From the NCBI GenBank assembly GCA_023662825.1, contig JAMPIH010000011.1, forward strand, positions 1-64,000: 64,000 nucleotides of DNA, given 5' to 3'. Below, in pieces: positions 33,167-41,018 of this stretch. The notes under the pieces are model-generated. The model was not told the origin of the DNA. It saw only the letters and a program-made list of their open reading frames with translations, and searched no databases. This DNA is from Bacteroides sp. Lineage in GTDB: Bacteria; Bacteroidota; Bacteroidia; Bacteroidales; P3. Each line of letters starts with the position of its first letter. Position 1 is the first letter of the stretch. Made by a program: the position numbers and the translations under genes.

Positions 33167-36100
33167 ATGGCAGGACAATGGCAGAACGCTTATCTTTTCG
33201 AGGTAAGCTGGGAAGTTTGTAACAAAGTGGGCGGAATCTACACGGTGGTGAGCACCAAGGTTCCCTCCATGCAGGAACGTTTCGGAAAGAACTATTTCGC
33301 CATAGGTCCCGACGTTTGGAAAGACAAGGACAACCGCGACTTTATCGAAGACCGCCACCTGTTCGCCGACTGGCGCAAATACGCCGAAAGCAAGGGCATC
33401 TATTTCCGCATCGGCTACTGGAACATAGCCGGCAAGCCCACGGCCATCATGGTGGATTACCGCTCGCTCATCGCCAAGAAAGACGAGATCCTGGCCGAGA
33501 ACTGGCGCGACTACCGGCTCGACTCCATCTCCGGCCAATGGGACTATATCGAACCCGTGCTGTTCGGCTACGGGGCGGGCAAGGTGATCCAGAGCTTTTA
33601 CGAATACCACGTCTTTCCGCAAGAAAAGGTGTTCGCCCATTTCCACGAGTGGATGACCGGATCGGGTCTGCTCTACCTCAAGAAGAACCAGCCCCAGGTG
33701 GCCACCGTGTTCACGACACACGCCACCGTGCTGGGCCGCTGCATCGCCGGCAACGGACTGCCCCTGTACAGCGAGCTCAACAGCTATAACGCCGACGAAC
33801 TCTCGAACCGTTTCGGGGTGCGCGCCAAGTTCTCGCTAGAGAAGCTCTCGGCCGTACACGCCGACTGCTTTACCGCCGTGAGCGAGATTACCCACAACGA
33901 ATGCAAGGCGTTCTTAGGACAGCCTGTAGGCGTGGTGACGCCCAACGGCTTCGACGACCATTTCGTGCCCGACCAATCCAGATTCGAAGTCAAGCGCAAG
34001 GCCGCCCGCGCCCGCCTGTCCAAGGTGGCGCAGGCCGTGACGGGGCAAAAGGTGGCCGAAGACGCGATGTTCGTGATCAACAGCGGACGCTACGAGTTCA
34101 AGAACAAGGGCATCGACCTGTTTATCGACGCCCTGGCCAAACTGAATGCCGAACCCGGCCTCAAAAAAGAAGTGGTGGCCTTTATCTGCGTGCCGGCAGG
34201 ACACGGCGGGGCGGCCGTAAGCCTCGACGCGGACAGGCCGCATGCCGACGCGCCGCAGTGCTGCACCCACTACCTGAACGAACCCGATTCCGACCCGATC
34301 CTGAACCGCCTCCGGCTGGCCGGCCTGCAGAACCGCCCCGAAGACAAGGTGAAGGTGATTTTCTTTCCCTGTTACCTCGACGGCGAAGACGGGGTGTTCA
34401 ACCTTCCGTACTACGACCTCCTGATAGGCTTCGATGCCTCGGTGTTCCCCTCCTACTACGAGCCCTGGGGCTATACGCCCATGGAAAGCATCGCGTTCAG
34501 CATCCCCACGCTCACCACTTCGCTGGCGGGCTTCGGCCGCTGGGTGCGCGACATGAAGCAGGCCTCCGAAGACGGGGTCTGCGTGATCGAACGCGACGAC
34601 ATCAACTCCGCCGAGACCGTGGCCGCCATCGGCGCCTTCCTCAAGGATTTCGCCGCCTGCACCCGACCTGAGCAAAGGCGCGAGGCCGCCTACCGGCTGT
34701 CCCGCTCTTTCCTGTGGAAACAACTGGCGGACTACTACGACCAGGCCTACGCCAAGGCTTCCGCCAAATGGGAGAGCCATCCCTCCCTGCTGGAGAAAGC
34801 CATGCCCGCCAGCCAGCAGCAACTTGCCGGATTCGCCTCCAACCAACCCCAGTGGCGCAAGATATTGGTAAACTACAGCCTGCCCGAAAAGTTGGAGAAG
34901 CTGCAGGCCTTGGGCAACAACCTGTGGTGGTGCTGGGACACGCAGGCGCAGAACCTGTGGCGGCGCATCGACCCGCATGCATGGGACAGTTGCGGACACA
35001 ACCCGCTGGCGCTGCTTTCCTCGCTCAGTGCGGGTGCTTTGCAGCAACTGCAGCAAGACGGGGAATTCCTGAACGAACTGCAAGAGGTCTATGCCCGTTT
35101 TGAAGCCTATATGGCGGAAGGCAAACGCAAACAGGGCCCCAAGGTGGCGTATTTCTGCATGGAATACGGCCTGCACGAAAGCCTCAAGATCTATTCCGGC
35201 GGCCTGGGCATCCTGGCCGGCGACTATATGAAGGAAGCCAGCGACAAGAACGTGGACATGGTGGGCATCGGCCTGCTGTACCGCTACGGTTATTTCGAAC
35301 AGCAGATAGACGGCAACGGCAACCAGAACGCCCGCTACATCCCGCAGGTGTTCTCCAAGCTGCCGCTGCTGCCCGTGCGCGACGAGAACGGCCAGTGGCA
35401 GACCGTTACCGTGTCGCTGCCGGGGCGCAACCTGCTGGCCAAGGTATGGCAGGTAAACGTGGGGCGTGTGCCGCTCTACCTGCTCGACACCGACATCGAG
35501 GGCAACACCGACTTCGACAAGAGCATCACCCACCAGCTCTACGGCGGCGACTGGGAAAACCGCTTCAAGCAGGAAATGCTGCTGGGTATCGGCGGCATCC
35601 GCATGCTTAAGAAACTCGACATCGCCCCCGACGTGTTCCACTGCAACGAAGGCCACGGCGCGTTCACGCTTCTGGAACGCCTGCGCCACTATGTGGAAAG
35701 CGAGCACTTAGGTTTCTGGCAAGCGCGCGAACTGGTGCGAGGTTCCTCGCTGTTCACCACCCATACGCCCGTTCCGGCCGGACACGACGCCTTCGACGAA
35801 GACATCGTACGCACCTATCTCGGCGCATGGGCCTCGCGTATCGGCATCACCTGGGAAGACTTCATGGCTCTGGGACGCATCGACAAGGAACATACCGGCG
35901 ACAAGTTCTCGATGAGCCATCTGGCGGTGAACCTCTCCTCGGCCGTAAACGGGGTGAGCCGCATCCACGGCAGGGTGTCGCAGGAAATGTTCGCCCCCCT
36001 CTACCCCGGTTTCTATCCCGACGAAGTGCCCGTGGGTTACGTTACCAACGGCGTCCACCTGGACACCTGGGCGCATCCGGCATGGAAGGAACTCTTCCTC

Positions 36101-37381
36101 AAATATTTCGGAAAGGAATATAAAGAAGATGTGTCCGACGCTTCCAAGTGGCAGAAGATCTACGACGTGCCCGACACGGAACTGGCCGGCATACGGAGCG
36201 CACGCCGCGCCGAACTGATCGAGTTCGTAAAGAAACAGCTGCAGAAGGAATGGCCGCAGCGGGGCGAGAGTCCGCAAAACCTCGTCAAGGTGCTGGAACG
36301 GCTCGACGCGAACGCCCTCACCCTGGGTTTCGCCCGACGTTTCGCCACCTACAAGCGGGCGCACCTGCTTTTCAAGAATCCCGACAGGCTGCGCAAGATC
36401 GTGAACGACCCGCAGCGTCCGGTGCAATTCATCTTCGCGGGCAAGGCACACCCGGCCGACCGCGCCGGCCAGGACCTGATACGCCGCATCATCGAACTCT
36501 CGCGCCAGGAAGCCTTCCTGGGCAAGATCATCTTCCTCGAGAACTACAATATCGACATCGCCAAGCACTTGGTGCAGGGCGTGGACATCTGGCTGAACAC
36601 CCCCACCCGCAGCATGGAGGCCTCCGGCACCAGCGGCGAAAAGGCGCTGATGAACGGTGTGGTCAACTTCAGCGTGCCCGACGGATGGTGGGCCGAAGGC
36701 TACCGGCCCGGCGCGGGCTGGGCGCTCAAGGAAGAGGCCACCTACGAGAACACCGGCTATCAGGACGAACTGGACGCCGAAACCATCTACTCGATGCTCG
36801 AAAGCGAGGTGATTCCCGCATTCTACGACGCGCGCGGCGCCGGCAGCAATCCTGCATGGCTCTCGTACGTGCGCAACAGCATCGCCCAGATCGCCCCCCA
36901 CTACACGATGCGCCGCCAATTGGACGACTACTACCGCCAATACTACCTGCCGCTGGCAAAGACACACAGGAAACTGCAGGAAAACGGCCGCCGCCTGCTT
37001 ACCGACATGACCAAGTGGATCATCCGCATGTCGGGCGCCTGGTCGGAAATCCGCGCCGTGTCCTACCAGTGCCGCGACTCCACGAACGAGCCCCTGCAGA
37101 CGGGGCAGGCCAGCACCTTCGGCATCACCCTGGATATCGCCGGGCTGGATCCCGGGGAAATCGGCGTGGAAGTGGTGTTCGGCCACAAGGTGAACGACCG
37201 GGTGAACAAACTGGAAAGCGTATGCCCCATGAAGCTCGAATCCGCCCAAGACGGACAGGCCACCTATACCGCCAGGCTCGTGTTGGACGGCTCGGGGGTC
37301 TATGACTACGCCTTCCGCATTTTCCCGCAGAACGAGGAGTTTCCCAACCCCAACCGTTTCCGGATGATACGGTGGTTCTAA
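33167..37381 (+). CDS. Glycogen synthase (GT3-like) fused to alpha-glucan phosphorylase (GT35)
   Basis: The 1404-residue protein joins two opposing enzymes. Residues about 1-545 resemble eukaryote-like glycogen synthase (LFEVSWEVCNKVGGIYTVVS; FPSYYEPWGYTPMESIAFSI with the acidic E-x7-E motif). From about 565 comes a DUF3417 segment (NLWWCWDTQAQNLWRRID), then a maltodextrin/glycogen phosphorylase core (VAYFCMEYGLHESLKIYSGG; EASGTSGEKALMNGVVNF with the PLP Lys near 1157). A short beta-rich domain closes the chain (1300-1404). Long phosphorylases of this kind are found in Bacteroidota. It should build and break storage glucan in the cytosol. It starts 24 bp after the MeaB-RNase H gene. Confidence 0.9.
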   Translation: MAGQWQNAYLFEVSWEVCNKVGGIYTVVSTKVPSMQERFGKNYFAIGPDVWKDKDNRDFIEDRHLFADWRKYAESKGIYFRIGYWNIAGKPTAIMVDYRSLIAKKDEILAENWRDYRLDSISGQWDYIEPVLFGYGAGKVIQSFYEYHVFPQEKVFAHFHEWMTGSGLLYLKKNQPQVATVFTTHATVLGRCIAGNGLPLYSELNSYNADELSNRFGVRAKFSLEKLSAVHADCFTAVSEITHNECKAFLGQPVGVVTPNGFDDHFVPDQSRFEVKRKAARARLSKVAQAVTGQKVAEDAMFVINSGRYEFKNKGIDLFIDALAKLNAEPGLKKEVVAFICVPAGHGGAAVSLDADRPHADAPQCCTHYLNEPDSDPILNRLRLAGLQNRPEDKVKVIFFPCYLDGEDGVFNLPYYDLLIGFDASVFPSYYEPWGYTPMESIAFSIPTLTTSLAGFGRWVRDMKQASEDGVCVIERDDINSAETVAAIGAFLKDFAACTRPEQRREAAYRLSRSFLWKQLADYYDQAYAKASAKWESHPSLLEKAMPASQQQLAGFASNQPQWRKILVNYSLPEKLEKLQALGNNLWWCWDTQAQNLWRRIDPHAWDSCGHNPLALLSSLSAGALQQLQQDGEFLNELQEVYARFEAYMAEGKRKQGPKVAYFCMEYGLHESLKIYSGGLGILAGDYMKEASDKNVDMVGIGLLYRYGYFEQQIDGNGNQNARYIPQVFSKLPLLPVRDENGQWQTVTVSLPGRNLLAKVWQVNVGRVPLYLLDTDIEGNTDFDKSITHQLYGGDWENRFKQEMLLGIGGIRMLKKLDIAPDVFHCNEGHGAFTLLERLRHYVESEHLGFWQARELVRGSSLFTTHTPVPAGHDAFDEDIVRTYLGAWASRIGITWEDFMALGRIDKEHTGDKFSMSHLAVNLSSAVNGVSRIHGRVSQEMFAPLYPGFYPDEVPVGYVTNGVHLDTWAHPAWKELFLKYFGKEYKEDVSDASKWQKIYDVPDTELAGIRSARRAELIEFVKKQLQKEWPQRGESPQNLVKVLERLDANALTLGFARRFATYKRAHLLFKNPDRLRKIVNDPQRPVQFIFAGKAHPADRAGQDLIRRIIELSRQEAFLGKIIFLENYNIDIAKHLVQGVDIWLNTPTRSMEASGTSGEKALMNGVVNFSVPDGWWAEGYRPGAGWALKEEATYENTGYQDELDAETIYSMLESEVIPAFYDARGAGSNPAWLSYVRNSIAQIAPHYTMRRQLDDYYRQYYLPLAKTHRKLQENGRRLLTDMTKWIIRMSGAWSEIRAVSYQCRDSTNEPLQTGQASTFGITLDIAGLDPGEIGVEVVFGHKVNDRVNKLESVCPMKLESAQDGQATYTARLVLDGSGVYDYAFRIFPQNEEFPNPNRFRMIRWF

Positions 37382-37421
37382 CTCATTTTCCGTCCCGGTC
37401 GGAAAACCGCTCAAAATTTTC

Positions 37422-37429
37422 TATATTTG
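37422..37429 (+). promoter_or_regulatory. -7 element of the DUF3276-parAB operon
   Basis: TATATTTG matches TAnnTTTG 55 bp before the DUF3276 gene. No clear -33 element is visible. Confidence 0.45.
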
Positions 37430-37484
37430 CGAGCCTTTTTCCCCTTGGGAGAATGGGTAAGACTGAACCCCAAATACTAAAAAC

Positions 37485-37823
37485 ATGGAAGATTTCAGAA
37501 GTAAGGATCGCGAAAGGGAAGAAGTTTATTCCAAGGCCGTGAAGGCCGGGAAGCGCACCTACTTTATGGATGTAAAGGAAACCAAGGCCGGCGACCTTTA
37601 CCTTACCATCACCGAAAGCAAGCGCATGTTCGACGAAAACCAGAACAGGTTTTTCTACGACAAGCACAAGATTTTCCTTTACAAGGAAGATTTCGAGAAC
37701 TTCGTTACCGGCTTGCAGCAGACCATCCGCTTTATCGAGACCGGTGAGGTTCCGCCCGAAGATTTGCTCGAACGCAACGAAGCGAATCAGGACGACATCG
37801 ATTTTGACAACTTGGGCAAATAG
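37485..37823 (+). CDS. DUF3276 (PUR-alpha-like) protein
   Basis: The 112-residue protein matches the DUF3276 family of Bacteroidota (YSKAVKAGKRTYFMDVKETK; LYLTITESKRMF; FFYDKHKIFLYKEDFENF), which has the PUR domain fold linked to single-stranded DNA/RNA binding. A role as nucleic-acid-binding regulator is inference. It is 11 bp before parA and probably heads that operon. Confidence 0.9.
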   Translation: MEDFRSKDREREEVYSKAVKAGKRTYFMDVKETKAGDLYLTITESKRMFDENQNRFFYDKHKIFLYKEDFENFVTGLQQTIRFIETGEVPPEDLLERNEANQDDIDFDNLGK

Positions 37824-37834
37824 CCTTATCTGCA

Positions 37835-38644
37835 ATGGGAAAAGTAATTTCTATCACGAACCAGAAAGGGGGCGTGGGCAAGACGACCACGGCCGTGAAC
37901 CTGAGCGCGGCATTGGCGGCCTTGGACAACAAGGTGCTGCTGATGGACGCCGACCCGCAGGCCAACGCGACCTCCGGTGTGGGGCTTAATCCCGACCATC
38001 TGGGCGGCAGCATCTACGAATGCCTGCTGGGCGACATGGAGCCGAAAGACGTGGTGCAGAAAACCTCCATCAAGAACCTTTCGCTCATTCCCTCCCACCT
38101 CGACCTGGTGGGCGCCGAACTGGAAATGATTTCCGTGCCCGACCGCAACATGGTGTTGCGCAAGAGCCTGCAGGATGTACGCAACCAATACGACTACGTA
38201 ATCATCGACTGCGCGCCCTCCTTAGGCATCATCACCACCAACGCCCTTACCGCCTCCGACTCGGTCATCATTCCCGTCCAATGCCAGTACTACGCCCTGG
38301 AAGGCCTTACCAAACTGCTCAACACCATACGTATCGTGCAGAGCCGGTTCAATCCCGACCTGGAGATAGAGGGCATACTGCTCACCATGTACGACGCCCG
38401 CACCCGCCTGTCCAAGCAGGTGGTGGAGGAAGTGCGCAACCACTTCCAGCAATTGGTATTCAACACCTTGATATACAACAACACCAAGGTTGCCGAAGCA
38501 CCCAGCCACGGCATTTCGATTTTGGAACACGACATCAACAGCATCGGTTCAATCAACTATCTCAACTTAGCCAAGGAGGTGATTCAACGCGATGCCGAGC
38601 GCCGCGCCCAACAAAGCGCGGAAACCGAAAACGCCGACGCGTAG
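37835..38644 (+). CDS. parA: Chromosome partitioning ATPase ParA (Soj-like)
   Basis: ParA-type ATPases form nucleoid gradients that pull the ParB-parS complex apart. The 269-residue protein has the deviant Walker A KGGVGKTTTAVNLSAALA (10-27), DADPQANATSGVG and VIIDCAPSLGIITTNAL as the Walker B region. There is no N-terminal HTH, as expected of chromosomal ParA. parB follows after 34 bp. No parS site was recognised by eye. Confidence 0.96.
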   Translation: MGKVISITNQKGGVGKTTTAVNLSAALAALDNKVLLMDADPQANATSGVGLNPDHLGGSIYECLLGDMEPKDVVQKTSIKNLSLIPSHLDLVGAELEMISVPDRNMVLRKSLQDVRNQYDYVIIDCAPSLGIITTNALTASDSVIIPVQCQYYALEGLTKLLNTIRIVQSRFNPDLEIEGILLTMYDARTRLSKQVVEEVRNHFQQLVFNTLIYNNTKVAEAPSHGISILEHDINSIGSINYLNLAKEVIQRDAERRAQQSAETENADA

Positions 38645-38678
38645 CCTTGCTTACGGACCTCGATAAAACAACAGGATT

Positions 38679-39599
38679 ATGACTGCAAAAAAACCGGCAT
38701 TGGGAAGAGGATTAGCCGCCTTGATGGGAGATGCTCCCGCCGAAAACACGCCATCTTTCGGACACACGGGCAGACATGATTCCGTTCCCCACATCGATGA
38801 AGACGGAGTGATCGGCGCCATCGCCGCCGTCGGCATCGACCTGATCGACGCCAACCCCTTCCAGCCCCGCAAGCAGTTCAATGACGAATCACTGGAGGAA
38901 CTCTGCCAGTCGATCCGCACCAACGGGGTGATCACGCCCATTACGGTGCGCAAGGTGGGCAGACGCTACCAGCTCATTTCGGGCGAACGCCGCCTGCGCG
39001 CGTCCAAATTGGCCGGCCTGCACGAGATTCCCGCCTACATCCGCATGGCCAACGACAACGAATCGTTGGAAATGGCGCTTATCGAGAACATACAGCGCGA
39101 AGACCTCAACGCCATCGACGTGGCCCTATCCTACCAGGCCCTGATGGACGCCTACAAATACAATCAGGATGAACTGGGCAAGCGCGTGGGCAAAAGCCGC
39201 AGCGCGGTGGCCAATTTCCTGCGTCTGCTCAAACTGCCGGCCGAGATACAGCTGCACCTGAAGGACAACAAGCTCTCGATGGGACACGCCCGCTGCATAG
39301 CCGGGGTGGAATCCGAAGAAAAACAGCTGGAACTGGCGCAGGCCGTCATCAACAAAGACCTTTCGGTGCGCCAATTGGAAGAACTGGCGCGCAAGCTGAC
39401 CCAGAAGCCCGAACCCAAGCCGGTCAAGAACTCCCGTACCGAACTGCCCGATTGGTGCAAGGCCGCCCAGGAGAACCTCTCCGGCAAACTGCAGGCCGCG
39501 GTAAGCATCAAGAACGGCAAGAAAGGCAAGGGCAGCATCGTTATCGACTACACCTCGCAGGAAGAACTTCAAAAGATCCTGAACCTCCTGAATGAATAA
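38679..39599 (+). CDS. parB: Chromosome partitioning protein ParB (Spo0J-like)
   Basis: The 306-residue protein opens ALGRGLAALMGD, typical of chromosomal ParB. The CTPase/arginine motif is in YQLISGERRLRASKLAGL, followed by LIENIQREDLNAIDVALSYQ, the HTH (LGKRVGKSRSAVANFLRLL) and a C-terminal dimer domain. It binds parS and clamps DNA. Its last 8 bp overlap the DUF5683 gene. Confidence 0.96.
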   Translation: MTAKKPALGRGLAALMGDAPAENTPSFGHTGRHDSVPHIDEDGVIGAIAAVGIDLIDANPFQPRKQFNDESLEELCQSIRTNGVITPITVRKVGRRYQLISGERRLRASKLAGLHEIPAYIRMANDNESLEMALIENIQREDLNAIDVALSYQALMDAYKYNQDELGKRVGKSRSAVANFLRLLKLPAEIQLHLKDNKLSMGHARCIAGVESEEKQLELAQAVINKDLSVRQLEELARKLTQKPEPKPVKNSRTELPDWCKAAQENLSGKLQAAVSIKNGKKGKGSIVIDYTSQEELQKILNLLNE

Positions 39600-40314
39600 A
39601 AGCATCAAAAGCCTCAGGTATTGCGTCTGTCTTGCCGCAATACCTTTTTTGCTGCTTTTCTCCACAAGGGCGGAAGCGCAGTTTACGCCCGCTCCCGACG
39701 CCAAGCCAGACTTAGCCGTCTCCACCACACTCGACACCCTGCCCCGGGGTAAGAAAAAGCCATTGTTCGAAGCCTCTCCCGGCGTGGACCGCAAGCTGCT
39801 CACCTTCGAGCAACGCAATTCGGGCGCGTTCAAACGCAAGAAGAAAGGCGGCCTCAAATCGCCCGGCATGGCGGCGCTCTGTTCGGCCGTGCTGCCCGGC
39901 CTGGGGCAGATCTACAACGGCCAATGGTACAAGGCACCTGTTCTCTATGCCGGCGTGGGCGTGCTGGCGTACTTTACCGACCAGAGCCTGCGCGGCCGCA
40001 ACTTCTACGGAAAGGAAATCAAGGCGCGCGTGGATTCCACCGGTAACCTCAACCCGAAACTGGCCGATTACTCGCTCGACGAGATCCTGAGCCTGCGCAA
40101 CTATTACGAACAGAATTTCGAACTCTGCCTCATCATAGCCGGCGCGGTCTATCTGCTCAATATCGTGGACGCCATCGTCTATGCGCACCTGTCGTCGTTC
40201 AACGTGTCGCCCAACCTCGCCATGTCGGTAAAACCCTACGCCCGCACGAATTTCAACCTAATCAATTCCTTTCCCCTCGATGCGGGTATCAAAATATGCC
40301 TTACGCTCAAATGA
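39592..40314 (+). CDS. DUF5683 membrane protein
   Basis: The 240-residue protein has an N-terminal signal or anchor (YCVCLAAIPFLLLFSTRAEA), a linker, then the DUF5683 core with hydrophobic stretches SPGMAALCSAVLPGLGQIYN, APVLYAGVGVLAYF and ELCLIIAGAVYLLNIVDAIV. Its function is unknown. Between parB and dapB it keeps a gene order common in Bacteroidota, with overlaps of 8 and 4 bp, so translation is coupled. Confidence 0.85.
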   Translation: MNKSIKSLRYCVCLAAIPFLLLFSTRAEAQFTPAPDAKPDLAVSTTLDTLPRGKKKPLFEASPGVDRKLLTFEQRNSGAFKRKKKGGLKSPGMAALCSAVLPGLGQIYNGQWYKAPVLYAGVGVLAYFTDQSLRGRNFYGKEIKARVDSTGNLNPKLADYSLDEILSLRNYYEQNFELCLIIAGAVYLLNIVDAIVYAHLSSFNVSPNLAMSVKPYARTNFNLINSFPLDAGIKICLTLK

Positions 40315-41015
40315 AACAATCCGTTGAACAGCCCCTGCGCATAGCCCTCCTGGGCTACGGCCGGATGGGCAGGGAAGTGGAGCAGGCCGCCCTGCGGCAA
40401 GGCCTCGAGATCGTTGCCAGAATCGACAACGAAAGCGACTGGAACGCGAACGAAGCCTTGCAGGGTGCCGACGTGGCCATCGACTTCTCGATTCCCGCCA
40501 CCGCCCCGGCCAATATAATCCGCTGTTTCGAACGCCGGCTGCCCGTGGTGGTGGGCACCACCGGCTGGTACGACCGCCTGCCCGAACTTAAGGAACGTTG
40601 CCTGCGCGAGAAACAATCCCTTTTCGTGGCGGCCAACTTCAACATAGGCGTGCATGTATTTATGGCCGCCGCCCGCTTCCTGGCGCAGAAAATCAACACC
40701 CAGACCGGCTATACGCCCAGCATCCAAGAGATACACCATATCCACAAGCTGGACAAGCCAAGCGGCACGGCCCTGGTGCTCAAACAGCACGTGTTGCCCG
40801 AACTGCAGGGCATCGACGACATCGAGATCGCTTCCGTGCGCGAGGGCGAGACCATCGGCGTGCACCGCCTGGATTTCGACTCGCCCGCCGACACCATCGA
40901 ACTGACGCATACAGCCAAGAACCGCTCGGGATTGGCCAAGGGCGCGGTGCAGGCCGCCTGCTGGCTGCATGGAAAAACGGGATTTTTCGGAATGGAAGAC
41001 ATGTTAGGGTTTTAG
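40311..41015 (+). CDS. dapB: 4-hydroxy-tetrahydrodipicolinate reductase
   Basis: DapB reduces the cyclic lysine/diaminopimelate precursor with NAD(P)H. LRIALLGYGRMGREVEQAA is the nucleotide loop; EIHHIHKLDKPSGTAL carries the catalytic His and Lys; KNRSGLAKGAVQAACWL closes the fold. An in-frame ATG at 40296 exists, but ATG 40311 makes the usual 4-bp overlap with the upstream stop and gives a normal 234-residue protein. A lepB gene often follows in relatives; here a GH3 gene does. Confidence 0.94.
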   Translation: MKQSVEQPLRIALLGYGRMGREVEQAALRQGLEIVARIDNESDWNANEALQGADVAIDFSIPATAPANIIRCFERRLPVVVGTTGWYDRLPELKERCLREKQSLFVAANFNIGVHVFMAAARFLAQKINTQTGYTPSIQEIHHIHKLDKPSGTALVLKQHVLPELQGIDDIEIASVREGETIGVHRLDFDSPADTIELTHTAKNRSGLAKGAVQAACWLHGKTGFFGMEDMLGF

Positions 41016-41018
41016 GCC

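Noticed and set aside
33914-37414. Long leftward frames across the glycogen fusion gene
   Set aside because: They are shadows of the sense gene; no start signals, no recognisable domains.
37835-39599. A parS site within or near parAB
   Set aside because: I looked for GTTCCACGTGGAAC-like palindromes and saw none that I could support.
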